DNA of 64,000 bases from Streptomyces spinoverrucosus (GCF_015712165.1 NZ_JADPZX010000001.1:6646001-6710000); one strand, 5' to 3'. Counted from the first letter of the stretch, positions 35,456-46,454 are shown. Numbers and translations: made by a program. The notes: generated by a model not told the origin, from the letters alone.

Positions 35456-36871
35456 GTGATCGCCCTCTCTCTCGCCGAGATCGCGGAAGTCGTCGGCGGG
35501 CAGACGCACGACATACCGGATCCGTCGGCCCAGGTGACCGGACCGGTCGTCCGGGATTCCCGCGAGGCCGCGCCCGGCAGCCTGTTCGCCGCCTTCGTCG
35601 GCGAACACGTGGACGGCCACGACTTCGCGGCCCAGGTCGTCGAGGCGGGCGCGGTCGCGGTGCTCGCGTCGCGCCCCGTCGGCGTGCCCGCGATCGTCGT
35701 GGACGACGTCCAGACGGCCCTCGGCGCCCTCGCCCGGCATGTCGTACGCAAGCTCGGCACCACCCTCGTGGCGCTCACCGGCTCCGCGGGCAAGACCAGC
35801 ACCAAGGACCTGATCGCGCAGGTGCTCCAGCGCAAGGCGCCGACGGTGTGGACGCCCGGATCGTTCAACAACGAGATCGGGCTGCCGCTGACCGCACTCA
35901 GCGCCACCGAGGACACCAGATTCCTGGTGCTGGAGATGGGCGCACGCGGAATCGGCCACATCCGCTACCTCACCGACCTGACGCCCCCGAAGATCGGCCT
36001 GGTGCTCAACGTCGGCACCGCGCACATCGGGGAGTTCGGCGGCCGCGAGCAGATCGCGCAGGCCAAGGGCGAGCTCGTCGAGGCACTGCCCCCGGCGGAG
36101 GAGGGCGGCGCCGCGATCCTCAACGCCGACGATCCCCTCGTACGCGCCATGGCGTCGCGTACCAAGGCGAAGGTGATCCTCTTCGGAGAGGCCGACGAAG
36201 CGGACGTACGCGCCGAGAACGTGCGTCTGACGGACTCCGGCCAGCCCTCTTTCACTCTTCACACACCCTCCGGGTGCAGCGATGTGACCATGCGCCTGTA
36301 CGGTGAGCACCACGTGTCGAACGCGCTCGCCGCGGCCGCCGTCGCCCATGAGCTGGGCATGTCCGCGGAAGAGATCGCCACCGCGCTCTCCGAGGCGGGC
36401 TCCCTCTCCCGCTGGCGGATGGAGGTCACCGAGCGCCCGGACGGCGTGACGGTCGTCAACGACGCCTACAACGCGAACCCCGAGTCCATGCGGGCCGCCC
36501 TGCGCGCCTTGGTGGCCATGGGCAAGGGGCGTCGTACGTGGGCGGTGCTCGGCAAGATGGCCGAGCTCGGGGACGAGGCGCTCGCCGAGCACGACGCGGT
36601 CGGACGGCTCGCCGTCCGGCTCAACGTCAGCAAGCTCGTCGCGGTCGGGGGCAGGGAAGCCGCCTGGCTGCAACTGGGCGCATATAACGAGGGTTCGTGG
36701 GGTGAGGAGTCGGTGCACGTGTCCGACGCACAGGCGGCGGTCGACCTGTTGCGCAGCGAGTTGCGCCCGGGGGACGTCGTACTCGTGAAGGCGTCCCGTT
36801 CGGTCGGCCTCGAGAGCGTTGCCCAGGCGCTGCTCGAGACCGGTGCCGAGGGTGAGGTTGCCGCCCGATGA
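35456..36871 (+). CDS. murF: UDP-MurNAc-tripeptide D-alanyl-D-alanine ligase MurF
   Basis: Adds D-Ala-D-Ala to complete the UDP-MurNAc pentapeptide. The 471-residue Mur ligase has [21 protein letters not shown] in domain 1, [19 protein letters not shown] as P-loop, [12 protein letters not shown] and [12 protein letters not shown] in the centre, and [14 protein letters not shown] in domain 3. GTG 35456 follows GGGG by nine bases. Its last four bases overlap the mraY start. Confidence 0.96.
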   Translation: MIALSLAEIAEVVGGQTHDIPDPSAQVTGPVVRDSREAAPGSLFAAFVGEHVDGHDFAAQVVEAGAVAVLASRPVGVPAIVVDDVQTALGALARHVVRKLGTTLVALTGSAGKTSTKDLIAQVLQRKAPTVWTPGSFNNEIGLPLTALSATEDTRFLVLEMGARGIGHIRYLTDLTPPKIGLVLNVGTAHIGEFGGREQIAQAKGELVEALPPAEEGGAAILNADDPLVRAMASRTKAKVILFGEADEADVRAENVRLTDSGQPSFTLHTPSGCSDVTMRLYGEHHVSNALAAAAVAHELGMSAEEIATALSEAGSLSRWRMEVTERPDGVTVVNDAYNANPESMRAALRALVAMGKGRRTWAVLGKMAELGDEALAEHDAVGRLAVRLNVSKLVAVGGREAAWLQLGAYNEGSWGEESVHVSDAQAAVDLLRSELRPGDVVLVKASRSVGLESVAQALLETGAEGEVAAR

Positions 36872-37941
36872 TGAAGCAGATCCTGTTCGCAGGAGTCATT
36901 GGCCTCTTCCTGACGCTGATCGGCACCCCGCTGCTGATCAAGCTGCTGGCCCGCAAGGGCTACGGCCAGTACATCCGCGACGACGGCCCGCGCGAGCACC
37001 ACAGCAAGCGCGGTACGCCGACCATGGGCGGTATCGCTTTCATCCTGGCGACGATCGCCGCGTACTTCCTGAGCAAGCTGATCACCGGCTACTCGCCGAC
37101 CTTCTCGGGCGTGCTGGTGCTCGGGCTGATGGCCGGTATGGGTCTGGTCGGCTTCCTGGACGACTACATCAAGATCGTCAAGCGGCGTTCGCTGGGTCTG
37201 CGGGCCAAGGCGAAGATGGCCGGCCAGCTGATCGTCGGCATCGCCTTCGCTGTGCTCTCCCTGCAGTTCGCGGACAGCCGGGGCCAGACACCCGCCTCCA
37301 CCAAGCTGTCGTTCATCACCGACTTCGGCTGGACGATCGGCCCGGTGCTGTTCGTGATCTGGGCGCTGTTCATGATCCTCGCGATGTCGAACGGCGTGAA
37401 CCTCACCGACGGCCTCGACGGCCTCGCCACGGGTGCGTCCGTGCTGGTCTTCGGCGCCTACACGTTCATCGGCGTCTGGCAGTTCCAGGAGTCCTGCGCC
37501 AACGCGCTGACCCTGACCAACCCGGGCGCCTGTTACGAGGTGCGGGATCCGCTCGACCTCGCGGTGGTCGCCTCCGCGCTGATGGGTGCCTGCCTCGGCT
37601 TCCTGTGGTGGAACACCTCACCGGCCAAGATCTTCATGGGTGACACCGGTTCGCTGGCGCTCGGCGGTGTGCTCGCCGGTCTGGCCATCTGCTCCCGTAC
37701 GGAGCTGCTGCTGGCCATCCTCGGCGGCCTGTTCGTGCTGATCACCATGTCGGTGGTCATCCAGGTCGGCTCCTTCCGCATGACCGGCAAGCGCGTCTTC
37801 CGGATGGCGCCACTGCAGCACCACTTCGAACTCAAGGGCTGGTCCGAAGTCCTTGTCGTGGTCCGCTTCTGGATCATTCAGGGCATCTGTGTGATTGTCG
37901 GACTGGGCCTCTTCTACGCGGGATGGGCAGCAGAAAAGTGA
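36868..37941 (+). CDS. mraY: Phospho-MurNAc-pentapeptide transferase MraY
   Basis: Makes lipid I by transferring phospho-MurNAc-pentapeptide to undecaprenyl phosphate. 357 residues with about ten transmembrane helices. Conserved polar loops are GTPTMGG (after [12 protein letters not shown]), [28 protein letters not shown] and [12 protein letters not shown], plus [11 protein letters not shown] near the end. ATG 36868 or 36871 (ATGATG); the first overlaps murF by four bases. Its TGA overlaps the murD GTG. Confidence 0.97.
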   Translation: MMKQILFAGVIGLFLTLIGTPLLIKLLARKGYGQYIRDDGPREHHSKRGTPTMGGIAFILATIAAYFLSKLITGYSPTFSGVLVLGLMAGMGLVGFLDDYIKIVKRRSLGLRAKAKMAGQLIVGIAFAVLSLQFADSRGQTPASTKLSFITDFGWTIGPVLFVIWALFMILAMSNGVNLTDGLDGLATGASVLVFGAYTFIGVWQFQESCANALTLTNPGACYEVRDPLDLAVVASALMGACLGFLWWNTSPAKIFMGDTGSLALGGVLAGLAICSRTELLLAILGGLFVLITMSVVIQVGSFRMTGKRVFRMAPLQHHFELKGWSEVLVVVRFWIIQGICVIVGLGLFYAGWAAEK

Positions 37942-39362
37942 CCTCCTCGGTGTCCTCGATGGTCAGGGGCAAGCACGTCACCGTCGCCGGGCTCGGCGTC
38001 TCCGGCGTCCCGGCGGCCAAGGTCCTGCACGGCCTCGGCGCGCACGTCACCGTCGTCAACGACGGCGCCGACGAGCGCGCCCGGGCCCAGGCCGCCGAGC
38101 TGGAGGCGCTCGGTGTCACCGTCCGCCTCGGCGACGGGTCGACCCTGCCCGAGGGCACCGAGCTGATCGTCACCGCGCCCGGCTGGAAGCCGGACAAGCC
38201 GCTGTTCACGGCGGCCCGCGAGGCCGGCCTGGAGATCTGGGGCGACGTCGAACTCGCCTGGCGGCTGCGCGGCCCGGACGCGGCGCCCTGGCTCTGCGTG
38301 ACCGGCACCAACGGCAAGACCACGACCGTGCAGATGCTGGCGTCCATCCTGAAGGCCGCGGGACTGCGCACCGCCGCCGTCGGCAACATCGGCGTCTCCC
38401 TGCTGGACGCGGTGCTCGGCGACGAGCAGTACGACGTCCTCGCCGTCGAGCTGTCCAGCTACCAGCTGCACTGGGCGCCCTCCCTGCGCGCCCACTCCGC
38501 CGCCGTGCTGAACCTCGCCCCCGACCACCTCGACTGGCACGGCTCCATGGAGGCGTACGCAGCCGACAAGGGCCGTATCTACGAAGGAAATCGCGTCGCC
38601 TGCGTGTACAACGCCGCCGACAAGGCCACCGAGGACCTGGTGCGCGCCGCGGACGTCGAGGAGGGCTGCCGGGCCATCGGCTTCACGCTGGGCACGCCGG
38701 CGCCGTCCCAACTCGGCGTCGTGGACGGCATCCTGGTCGACCGCGCCTTCGTCGAGGACCGGCACAAGAACGCCCAGGAGCTCGCCGAGGTCTCCGACGT
38801 CCACCCGCCGGCCCCGCACAACATCGCCAACGCCCTTGCCGCCGCGGCCCTCGCACGCGCCTTCGGCGTGCCCCCCACGGCGGTACGGGACGGGCTGCGG
38901 GCCTTCACCCCGGACGCCCACCGCATCGCGCACGTCGCCGACGTGGACGGGGTCGCGTACGTCGACGACTCCAAGGCCACCAACACCCACGCCGCCGAGG
39001 CCTCGTTGGCGGCGTACGAGTCGATCGTGTGGATCGCGGGCGGACTGGCCAAGGGCGCGACCTTCGACGAACTGGTCGCCAAGTCGGCCAAGCGACTTCG
39101 CGGGGTCGTGCTCATCGGCGCCGACCGTGCCCTGATCCGGGACGCCCTCGCGCGACACGCCCCGGAAGTACCCGTCGTCGACCTCGACCGGACCGACACT
39201 GGGGCGATGCTCGCGGCTGTCGAAGAGGCACGGCGACTCGCCGTCACCGGAGACACGGTGCTCCTGGCACCTGCCTGTGCCTCTATGGACATGTTCGCCA
39301 ACTACAACAAGCGGGGAGACGCGTTCGCGGCGGCGGTTCGCGAACTCGGCGCGGGCGCCTGA
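37938..39362 (+). CDS. murD: UDP-MurNAc-L-alanine:D-glutamate ligase MurD
   Basis: Adds D-glutamate to UDP-MurNAc-L-Ala. About 474 residues. Domain 1 begins [17 protein letters not shown]; the P-loop is [51 protein letters not shown] and [17 protein letters not shown] follow, with [20 protein letters not shown] at the end. GTG 37938 overlaps the mraY stop by four bases. Confidence 0.96.
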   Translation: MTSSVSSMVRGKHVTVAGLGVSGVPAAKVLHGLGAHVTVVNDGADERARAQAAELEALGVTVRLGDGSTLPEGTELIVTAPGWKPDKPLFTAAREAGLEIWGDVELAWRLRGPDAAPWLCVTGTNGKTTTVQMLASILKAAGLRTAAVGNIGVSLLDAVLGDEQYDVLAVELSSYQLHWAPSLRAHSAAVLNLAPDHLDWHGSMEAYAADKGRIYEGNRVACVYNAADKATEDLVRAADVEEGCRAIGFTLGTPAPSQLGVVDGILVDRAFVEDRHKNAQELAEVSDVHPPAPHNIANALAAAALARAFGVPPTAVRDGLRAFTPDAHRIAHVADVDGVAYVDDSKATNTHAAEASLAAYESIVWIAGGLAKGATFDELVAKSAKRLRGVVLIGADRALIRDALARHAPEVPVVDLDRTDTGAMLAAVEEARRLAVTGDTVLLAPACASMDMFANYNKRGDAFAAAVRELGAGA

Positions 39363-39462
39363 CGGCGGTCTCGGCCACGGCGGGTGCTTTGGGACCCTTG
39401 GAGGGACGGGTGACTCGGATGTGGCTCGGGTTTGGTCGGCGGCTGCCCGCCGGTGGTGGCCG

Positions 39463-40824
39463 GTGAGCTCCGGCAGCCGTACAGGACGTCCTCCGGCTCC
39501 CCGGAGCGTCCGCGCGCCCGCCGCCCACCGGCCGGCGCGCGAGAACGCCTTCGTACGGTCCTTCACGCGCGCGCGAAGGGCCTGGGACCGGCCGCTGACC
39601 GCGTACTACCTCATCCTCGGCGGCAGCCTGCTGATCACCGTGCTGGGCCTGGTGATGGTCTACTCGGCCTCCCAGATCACCGCTCTGCAGAAGTCCCTGC
39701 CGGGGTCGTACTTCTTCCGCAAGCAGATGCTGGCCGCCGTCATCGGCGCGGTGCTGCTGTACGTCGCCTCGCGGATGCCCGTGAAGTTGCACCGGGCGCT
39801 GGCCTACCCGTTCCTGGCCGGTGCCGTCTTCCTGATGGCCCTGGTGCAGGTGCCGGGGATAGGGATGGCCGTCAACGGCAACCAGAACTGGATCGCCCTC
39901 GGGGGCTCCTTCCAGATCCAGCCCAGCGAGTTCGGCAAGCTCGCCCTGGTGCTGTGGGGTGCCGATCTGCTCGCCCGCAAGCAGGAGCGGAACCTGCTGG
40001 CGCAGTGGAAGCACATGCTGGTGCCGCTGGCGCCGGTCGCGTTCCTGCTACTGGGCCTGATCATGCTCGGCGGCGACATGGGCACCGCGATCATCCTCAC
40101 CGCGATCCTGTTCGGCCTGCTGTGGCTGGCGGGCGCCCCGACCCGGCTGTTCGTCGGTGTGCTGGCGGTCGCCGCCGTGCTCGGCACGATCCTCATCCAG
40201 AGCAGCTCCAACCGGCTGGACCGGTTCCGCTGCATCGGCGCCACCGAGATGGGCCCCGACGGCTCCTGCTGGCAGGCCGTGCACGGCATCTACGCCCTCG
40301 CCTCCGGCGGACTCTTCGGTTCCGGGCTCGGTGCGAGTGTGGAAAAATGGGGTCAACTCCCCGAAGCGCACACCGACTTCATCTTCGCCGTCACCGGTGA
40401 GGAACTGGGCCTGGCGGGGACGCTGTCGGTGCTCGCCCTCTTCGCCGCTCTAGGCTATGCGGGTATCCGCGTGGCCGGACGCACGGAGGACCCCTTCGTG
40501 AGGTATGCCGCGGGAGGTGTGACCACCTGGATCACGGCCCAGGCCGTGATCAACATGGGTGCGGTGCTCGGCCTGCTGCCGATCGCCGGCGTCCCCCTCC
40601 CGCTGTTCTCCTACGGGGGATCCGCCCTGCTGCCGACCATGTTCGCCATCGGGCTGATGATCGCCTTCGCGCGCGACGAGCCCGCTGCGCGGGCGGCGCT
40701 TGCGATGCGGCAACCTCGCTTTGGTAGAAAGCGGGGGGCTGGGGGTACTGCGTCGAATCGGAGTCCCCGGAGTTGGAACACGATGCGACGGCGCGCCCCG
40801 GCGCGCTCGTCCGGAGAGCGGTGA
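39463..40824 (+). CDS. ftsW: Septal peptidoglycan glycosyltransferase FtsW (SEDS)
   Basis: A polymerase that extends lipid II glycans at the septum with FtsI. 453 residues: a basic N-terminus, then about ten transmembrane helices with SEDS motifs VMVYSAS, GNQNWIALGGSFQIQPSEFGKLALVLW, GGDMGTAIILT, EKWGQLPEAHTDFIFAVTGEELG and GVPLPLFSYGGSAL. GTG 39463 (VSSGSRTGRP) is preferred over upstream in-frame codons that overlap murD. The cytoplasmic C-terminus is basic. murG follows seven bases later. Confidence 0.94.
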   Translation: MSSGSRTGRPPAPRSVRAPAAHRPARENAFVRSFTRARRAWDRPLTAYYLILGGSLLITVLGLVMVYSASQITALQKSLPGSYFFRKQMLAAVIGAVLLYVASRMPVKLHRALAYPFLAGAVFLMALVQVPGIGMAVNGNQNWIALGGSFQIQPSEFGKLALVLWGADLLARKQERNLLAQWKHMLVPLAPVAFLLLGLIMLGGDMGTAIILTAILFGLLWLAGAPTRLFVGVLAVAAVLGTILIQSSSNRLDRFRCIGATEMGPDGSCWQAVHGIYALASGGLFGSGLGASVEKWGQLPEAHTDFIFAVTGEELGLAGTLSVLALFAALGYAGIRVAGRTEDPFVRYAAGGVTTWITAQAVINMGAVLGLLPIAGVPLPLFSYGGSALLPTMFAIGLMIAFARDEPAARAALAMRQPRFGRKRGAGGTASNRSPRSWNTMRRRAPARSSGER

Positions 40825-40830
40825 ATTTCG

Positions 40831-41928
40831 GTGCATGTCGTACTCGCTGGTGGGGGGACCGCCGGCCACATCGAGCCCGCGCTCGCCCTCGCGGACGCCC
40901 TGCGCAGGCAGGACCCGACGGTGGGGATCACGGCCCTGGGCACGGAGCGCGGCCTGGAGACCCGGCTCGTCCCGGAGCGCGGCTACGAGCTGGCGCTGAT
41001 CCCCGCCGTACCGCTGCCGCGCAAGCCCACGCCCGAGCTGATCACCGTCCCGGGCCGGCTGCGCGGCACGATCAAGGCGGCCGAGCAGATCCTTGAGCGC
41101 ACCAAGGCGGACGCCGTGGTCGGCTTCGGCGGCTATGTGGCGCTGCCCGGCTATCTGGCCGCCAAGCGGCTCGGTGTGCCGATCGTGATCCACGAGGCGA
41201 ACGCCCGGCCCGGCCTCGCCAACAAGATCGGCTCCCGGTACGCCTCCCAGGTCGCCGTCTCCACCCCCGACAGCAAGCTGCGCGGCGCCCGCTACATCGG
41301 CATCCCGCTGCGCCGCTCCATCGCCACCCTCGACCGGGCCGCCGCCCGCCCCGAGGCCCGCGCGATGTTCGGCCTCGACCCCAACCTGCCGACCCTGCTG
41401 GTCACCGGCGGCTCGCAGGGCGCGCGCCGGCTCAACGAGGTGGTCCAGCAGGTCGCCCCGTGGCTGCAGCAGGCGGGGATCCAGATCCTGCACGCGGTCG
41501 GCCCGAAGAACGAACTGCCGCAGGTGCACCAGATGCCGGGGATGCCCCCCTACATCCCGGTAAGTTACCTGGACCGGATGGACCTCGCGTACGCCGCGGC
41601 CGACATGATGCTCTGCCGCGCGGGCGCGATGACCGTCGCCGAACTCTCCGCCGTCGGACTCCCGGCCGCCTACGTCCCGCTGCCCATCGGCAACGGCGAA
41701 CAGCGGCTGAACGCCCAGCCGGTGGTCAAGGCCGGTGGCGGACTGCTGGTCGACGACGCGGAACTCACCCCTGAGTGGGTGCAGCAGAACGTCCTGCCCG
41801 TGCTCGCCGACCCGCACCGGCTGTACGAGATGTCCCGCGCCGCCGGTGAGTTCGGCCGCCGGGACGCCGACGAACTCCTCGTCGGCATGGTGTACGAGGC
41901 GATCGCCGCCAACCGTGCACACCGTTAG
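40831..41928 (+). CDS. murG: Lipid II synthase MurG
   Basis: Adds N-acetylglucosamine to lipid I on the inner membrane face. 365 residues, GT-B fold. The N-terminal loop is [37 protein letters not shown] and [14 protein letters not shown] mark the acceptor domain; [16 protein letters not shown] and [23 protein letters not shown] form the UDP-GlcNAc site. GTG 40831 opens the conserved frame. Confidence 0.97.
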   Translation: MHVVLAGGGTAGHIEPALALADALRRQDPTVGITALGTERGLETRLVPERGYELALIPAVPLPRKPTPELITVPGRLRGTIKAAEQILERTKADAVVGFGGYVALPGYLAAKRLGVPIVIHEANARPGLANKIGSRYASQVAVSTPDSKLRGARYIGIPLRRSIATLDRAAARPEARAMFGLDPNLPTLLVTGGSQGARRLNEVVQQVAPWLQQAGIQILHAVGPKNELPQVHQMPGMPPYIPVSYLDRMDLAYAAADMMLCRAGAMTVAELSAVGLPAAYVPLPIGNGEQRLNAQPVVKAGGGLLVDDAELTPEWVQQNVLPVLADPHRLYEMSRAAGEFGRRDADELLVGMVYEAIAANRAHR

Positions 41929-41954
41929 GCACGTTTGAACGGAAGGCAGGGAGC

Positions 41955-42746
41955 GTGGCCGGACCGACCACCGCCGAGCGCGGTGCACAGCAGGAGTCGT
42001 CCGGCCCGCCCCGCGCCCGGCGGTTGAGGCCGCCCAGGCTTCGTACGATCATCATCCTTGCGATTGTCCTGATTCTTCTCGGTACCGGTGCCGGCTGGCT
42101 GTTGTACGGCTCGCAGTGGACGCGCGTGGAGCGTGTGACCGTCTCCGGCACCCGCGTTCTGACGCCCACGCAGGTGCGCGAGACCGCCGACGTGCCGGTC
42201 GGGGCGCCGCTGATTTCCGTCGACACCGACGGGATTGAGGCGCGACTGCGCCGGAAATTGCCCCGAATTGACGCGGTTCAGGTGGTCCGTTCCTGGCCCC
42301 ATGGAATCGTCCTGAAAGTGACCGAGCGGACTCCGGTTCTGCTCGTCAAAAAGGGCGCCAAGTTCGTGGAAGTGGACGATGAAGGTGTCCGGTTCGCCAC
42401 GGTTTCTGAGGCCCCGAAAGGTGTTCCGTTCCTCGAATTGACGGTGTCCCGGTCGGGTTCCGCCGCGGCCAGCCACCGCCGCTTCGGCGAGGCCCGCCTG
42501 GTGCGCGAGGCGGTCCGGGTCGCCGGTGCCGTTCCGGCCGCGGTCGCCCGCCAGACCCAGGTCGTCAAGGTCCGTTCCTACGACGACATCTCACTGGAGT
42601 TGAGCGGCCGACGCACCGTCGCGTGGGGGAGCGGTGAGAAGGGGCCCGCGAAGGCCCGTACGCTCACCGCTCTCATGAAAGCGGCCCCCGGCGCACGGCA
42701 CTTCGACGTCAGCGTTCCCACCGCGCCTGCGTCATCAGGGAGTTGA
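41955..42746 (+). CDS. ftsQ: Cell division protein FtsQ
   Basis: 263 residues. A basic cytoplasmic N-terminus precedes one transmembrane helix (TIIILAIVLILLGTGAGWLLYGS, about residues 31-53). A POTRA domain (VERVTVSGTRVLTPTQVRETADVPVGAPLISVD) and the FtsQ beta domain follow, including VVRSWPHGIVLKVTERTPVLLV. It scaffolds FtsB/L at the septum. GTG 41955 has GGGAG just upstream. The ftsZ regulatory gap follows. Confidence 0.94.
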   Translation: MAGPTTAERGAQQESSGPPRARRLRPPRLRTIIILAIVLILLGTGAGWLLYGSQWTRVERVTVSGTRVLTPTQVRETADVPVGAPLISVDTDGIEARLRRKLPRIDAVQVVRSWPHGIVLKVTERTPVLLVKKGAKFVEVDDEGVRFATVSEAPKGVPFLELTVSRSGSAAASHRRFGEARLVREAVRVAGAVPAAVARQTQVVKVRSYDDISLELSGRRTVAWGSGEKGPAKARTLTALMKAAPGARHFDVSVPTAPASSGS

Positions 42747-43024
42747 CGCACATCCGCGCAGGCCAGCACCCTGGTTGGGCAGCGCTACGGCTGATCACAT
42801 AGGGTGAAAAGAAAAACGGGAGGTTCGGCGTGTTCGTTGAACGTGCGCCACTTGTCGACTTAGTGTCCTGTTCAGAAGACTCCAGGGAACAGACACACTG
42901 GTAACCCTAAACTTCAGCGTTAGGGTTCGGGTCGGCGATACGGACCGTCCCATTCGGCATCAGTCGTCGGACCGCGGGGCACCGCGAGACGACGGCACGT
43001 AATTCGAGGCGAGAGGCCTTCGAC
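42747..43024 (+). promoter_or_regulatory. ftsZ promoter region with inverted repeat and WhiA-type motifs
   Basis: 278 bases without a gene. Seen: TTGGGC (42775-42780) and TAGGGT near 42800, a possible promoter; GTGTC (42863-42867) and GACAC (42892-42896), the core of the WhiA recognition sequence in both orientations; and AACCCTAA/TTAGGGTT (42903-42910, 42920-42927), a perfect 8-bp inverted repeat. In Streptomyces ftsZ is known to have several promoters, one induced for sporulation with WhiA and WhiB. Assignment of individual boxes here is inference. Confidence 0.6.
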
Positions 43025-44215
43025 GTGGCAGCACCGCAGAACTACCTCGCAGTCATCAAGGTCATCGGTGTCGGCGGCGGTGGTGTCAATGCCATCAACC
43101 GGATGATCGAGGTCGGTCTCAAGGGCGTCGAGTTCATCGCCATCAACACCGACGCACAGGCGCTGTTGATGAGCGACGCCGACGTGAAGCTCGACGTCGG
43201 CCGTGAACTCACCCGCGGACTCGGCGCCGGAGCCAACCCGGCCGTCGGCCGCAAGGCCGCCGAGGACCACCGCGAGGAGATCGAGGAGGTCCTCAAGGGG
43301 GCCGACATGGTCTTCGTAACGGCCGGTGAAGGCGGCGGCACCGGCACCGGCGGCGCGCCCGTCGTGGCCAACATCGCACGCTCCCTCGGTGCCCTCACCA
43401 TCGGTGTGGTCACGCGCCCGTTCACCTTCGAGGGACGGCGCCGCGCCAATCAGGCCGAGGACGGCATCGCCGAGCTCCGCGAAGAGGTCGACACCCTTAT
43501 CGTCATCCCGAACGACCGGCTGCTGTCCATCTCGGACCGCCAGGTCTCGGTTCTCGACGCCTTCAAGTCGGCCGACCAGGTCCTCCTCTCCGGCGTCCAG
43601 GGCATCACCGACCTCATCACCACCCCCGGCCTCATCAACCTCGACTTCGCCGACGTCAAGTCGGTCATGTCCGAGGCCGGTTCGGCCCTCATGGGCATCG
43701 GCTCGGCCCGCGGCGACGACCGCGCGGTGGCCGCGGCCGAGATGGCGATCTCCTCGCCGCTCCTTGAGGCGTCCATCGACGGCGCCCGGGGTGTGCTGCT
43801 GTCCATCTCCGGCGGCTCCGACCTCGGCCTGTTCGAGATCAACGAGGCCGCCCAGCTGGTCAGCGAGGCCGCCCACCCCGAGGCCAACATCATCTTCGGC
43901 GCGGTCATCGACGACGCCCTCGGCGACGAGGTCCGGGTCACCGTGATCGCCGCCGGCTTCGACGGGGGCCAGCCCCCCGCCCGCCGGGACAACGTCCTCG
44001 GCTCGACCTCCGCCAAGCGCGAGGAGCCGGCTCCGGTACGGCAGACCGAGAGCCGCCCGTCCTTCGGCGCCCTCGGCAGCGTCAAGCCGAAGGAGGAGCC
44101 GGAGCCCGCGCCCGAGCCGGTGAGCGAGATCCAGGCCCCGCCGCCGGTCCCGCCGTCGCGCACCTACGCGGACAGCGCGGCCGAGGAACTGGACGTACCG
44201 GACTTCCTGAAGTGA
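43025..44215 (+). CDS. ftsZ: Cell division GTPase FtsZ
   Basis: The tubulin-like GTPase that forms the Z ring and, in Streptomyces, the ladders of sporulation septa. 396 residues. [15 protein letters not shown] and the tubulin signature GGGTGTG at residues 103-109 bind GTP; the T7 loop reads [12 protein letters not shown] 60-residue Pro/Glu-rich linker leads to the conserved C-terminal peptide DVPDFLK, which binds SepF. GTG 43025 follows GAGAGG. The stop lies in a short sequence duplication before pgeF. Confidence 0.98.
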   Translation: MAAPQNYLAVIKVIGVGGGGVNAINRMIEVGLKGVEFIAINTDAQALLMSDADVKLDVGRELTRGLGAGANPAVGRKAAEDHREEIEEVLKGADMVFVTAGEGGGTGTGGAPVVANIARSLGALTIGVVTRPFTFEGRRRANQAEDGIAELREEVDTLIVIPNDRLLSISDRQVSVLDAFKSADQVLLSGVQGITDLITTPGLINLDFADVKSVMSEAGSALMGIGSARGDDRAVAAAEMAISSPLLEASIDGARGVLLSISGGSDLGLFEINEAAQLVSEAAHPEANIIFGAVIDDALGDEVRVTVIAAGFDGGQPPARRDNVLGSTSAKREEPAPVRQTESRPSFGALGSVKPKEEPEPAPEPVSEIQAPPPVPPSRTYADSAAEELDVPDFLK

Positions 44216-44225
44216 TGTTTCTGAA

Positions 44226-44957
44226 GTGATAGGACAGCGCGAGAGCGTGAACGGCGCGCACTTCGCCTTCACCGACCGGTGGGGCGGGGTGAGCGCCGTT
44301 CCGTACGAGGAGCTCAACCTCGGCGGGGCGGTCGGTGACGACCCCGAGGCGGTACGGACCAATCGTGAGCTGGCCGCCAAGTCCCTGGGACTCGAGGCCG
44401 GACGGGTCGTCTGGATGAACCAGGTGCACGGCGACGACGTGGCCGTGGTCGACGGACCCTGGGACTCCGCCGCGCCGATCCCTTCGGTCGACGCGGTCGT
44501 GACCCGGCGGCGGGGCCTCGCCCTCGCCGTCCTCACCGCCGACTGCGTGCCGGTCCTGCTCGCCGACCCCGTCGCCGGGGTCGTCGCCGCCGCCCACGCG
44601 GGCCGGCCCGGCATGGTCGCCGGCGTCGTCCCCGCCGCGCTACGCGCGATGATGGAACTGGGTGCCGAACCGGACCGGATCGTGGCCCGCACGGGACCCG
44701 CCGTGTGCGGCCGGTGCTACGAGGTGCCGGAGGCGATGCGCGCCGAGGTGGCCGCCGTCGAGCCGGAGGCGTACGCCGAGACGAGTTGGGGCACGCCCGC
44801 GGTCGACGTGGCCGCCGGCGTGCACGCCCAGCTCACCCGGCTCGGGGTGCGCGACCGGGCGCAGTCGCCGGTGTGCACGCTGGAGTCGGGCGACCACTTC
44901 TCGTACCGCCGAGACCGCACCACCGGTCGGCTCGCGGGCTATGTATGGCTGGACTGA
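44226..44957 (+). CDS. pgeF: YfiH/PgeF-type multi-copper polyphenol oxidase family protein
   Basis: 243 residues. The family fold is shown by VWMNQVHGDDVAVVD, ALAVLTADCVPVLLAD, VVAAAHAGRPGMVAGVV and GPAVCGRCYEV, which carry the His and Cys residues of the metal site. Members have been described as purine nucleoside phosphorylases or, in E. coli (PgeF), as peptidoglycan editing factors removing misincorporated serine. The position right after ftsZ is conserved and suits a cell-wall role. GTG 44226 is inferred. Confidence 0.9.
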   Translation: MIGQRESVNGAHFAFTDRWGGVSAVPYEELNLGGAVGDDPEAVRTNRELAAKSLGLEAGRVVWMNQVHGDDVAVVDGPWDSAAPIPSVDAVVTRRRGLALAVLTADCVPVLLADPVAGVVAAAHAGRPGMVAGVVPAALRAMMELGAEPDRIVARTGPAVCGRCYEVPEAMRAEVAAVEPEAYAETSWGTPAVDVAAGVHAQLTRLGVRDRAQSPVCTLESGDHFSYRRDRTTGRLAGYVWLD

Positions 44958-44963
44958 TGGGAC

Positions 44964-45683
44964 ATGACGGACCGTAAGGACGAACTCGCCGGAAATCTGG
45001 CCGAAGTCGAGGAGCGGATCGCCGCCGCGTGCGCGGCCGCCGGGCGGCGGCGCGAGGAGGTGACCCTGATCGTGGTCACCAAGACCTATCCCGCTGCCGA
45101 TGTGCGGATCCTGTCGGAACTCGGTGTGCGCCATGTCGCCGAGAACCGCGACCAGGACGCGGCTCCCAAGGCCGCGGAATGCTCGGATCTGCCCCTTACG
45201 TGGCATTTCGTGGGTCAGTTGCAGACCAACAAGGTGCGGTCCGTGGTCGGTTACGCCGATCTCGTGCAGTCCGTCGATCGTTCCAGGCTTGTCACGGCTC
45301 TGTCCAAGGAGGCCGTGCGCGCCGGGCGTGAGGTGGGCTGTCTCCTCCAGGTCGCCCTCGACGCGGGCGAGAGCGCGAGAGGGGAGCGGGGCGGCGTGGC
45401 GCCCGGCGGAATCGGGGAGTTGGCGGACCTCGTGGCCGGGGCTCCGGGGCTGCGGCTGGACGGGCTGATGACCGTCGCGCCGCTCACCGGAGAGTACGCG
45501 GGACGCGAACTGGCGGCGTTCGAGCGGATGATGGATTTGTCGACTGACCTGCGCAGGGCCCATCCGGCTGCCACCATGGTCTCGGCAGGGATGAGCGCGG
45601 ACCTCGAACAGGCCGTGGCCGCCGGAGCGACACATGTGCGCGTCGGCACCGCGGTACTCGGAGTCCGCCCCAGGCTCGGGTAA
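44964..45683 (+). CDS. YggS/PLPBP family pyridoxal phosphate homeostasis protein
   Basis: 239 residues, a TIM-barrel PLP-binding protein without known catalysis that helps keep free PLP in check. LIVVTKTYPAADVRILSELGVRHVAENR carries the PLP Lys; WHFVGQLQTNKVRSVV, GLMTVAPL and MVSAGMSADLEQAVAAGATHVRVGTAVLG are conserved. ATG 44964 is six bases past pgeF. Location between ftsZ and sepF is typical of Gram-positive dcw clusters. Confidence 0.94.
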   Translation: MTDRKDELAGNLAEVEERIAAACAAAGRRREEVTLIVVTKTYPAADVRILSELGVRHVAENRDQDAAPKAAECSDLPLTWHFVGQLQTNKVRSVVGYADLVQSVDRSRLVTALSKEAVRAGREVGCLLQVALDAGESARGERGGVAPGGIGELADLVAGAPGLRLDGLMTVAPLTGEYAGRELAAFERMMDLSTDLRRAHPAATMVSAGMSADLEQAVAAGATHVRVGTAVLGVRPRLG

Positions 45684-45812
45684 CGTCGCCAAGAAGTCGG
45701 ACCACAGCAGAAAATATGGTCATTTCCGTCGAAGGGCGGGCGTAACGACCTCGTGGATGGCGGGCACTTGGCAGTCGTCAGCCGATCCACCACAGAGCGG
45801 AGGACTCAGAGC

Positions 45813-46454
45813 ATGGCCGGCGCGATGCGCAAGATGGCGGTCTACCTCGGCCTCGTGGAGGACGATGGGTACGACGGCCGGGGGTTCGACCCCGACGACG
45901 ACTTCGAGCCCGAACTCGACCCGGAGCCCGAACGGGACCACCGGCGTCACGAGTCGTCGCACCAGTCCCACGGTGCACATCAGTCCCAAAGAGACGAACC
46001 GGTACGAGTGGTGCAGCCTCCGGCGCCCCGCGAGCCGATCGTCCACGCCGCTTCGCTACCCGCGGAATCCGGACGCCCGGCGCGCATCGCGCCCGTGGCA
46101 TCCATCACACAAGAACGTCAGTCCCTGGAGAAGAACGCACCGGTGATCATGCCCAAGGTCGTGTCGGAACGAGAGCCGTACCGGATCACCACACTTCACC
46201 CGCGGACCTACAACGAAGCCCGTACCATCGGGGAACACTTCCGTGAGGGCACCCCGGTGATCATGAACTTGACTGAGATGGACGACACAGATGCCAAGCG
46301 ACTTGTCGACTTTGCGGCGGGTTTGGTGTTTGGTCTTCACGGCAGTATCGAGCGGGTGACGCAGAAGGTGTTCCTGTTGTCTCCTGCTAACGTCGATGTC
46401 ACGGCGGAGGACAAGGCCCGCATCGCAGAGGGCGGGTTCTTCAACCAGAGCTGA
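45813..46454 (+). CDS. sepF: Cell division protein SepF
   Basis: 213 residues. The N-terminal amphipathic helix [15 protein letters not shown] binds membrane. An acidic, His-rich linker ([26 protein letters not shown]) follows. The C-terminal core ([67 protein letters not shown]) binds the FtsZ tail and forms rings. ATG 45813 is confirmed by GGAGG and the helix; the upstream open frame lacks similarity. SepF anchors the Z ring in actinobacteria, which lack FtsA. Confidence 0.96.
   Translation: MAGAMRKMAVYLGLVEDDGYDGRGFDPDDDFEPELDPEPERDHRRHESSHQSHGAHQSQRDEPVRVVQPPAPREPIVHAASLPAESGRPARIAPVASITQERQSLEKNAPVIMPKVVSEREPYRITTLHPRTYNEARTIGEHFREGTPVIMNLTEMDDTDAKRLVDFAAGLVFGLHGSIERVTQKVFLLSPANVDVTAEDKARIAEGGFFNQS

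Noticed and set aside
42903..42927. Telomere-like TTAGGG sequence near ftsZ
   Set aside because: A single inverted repeat in a promoter region deep inside a core cluster; Streptomyces telomeres are not built from this repeat.
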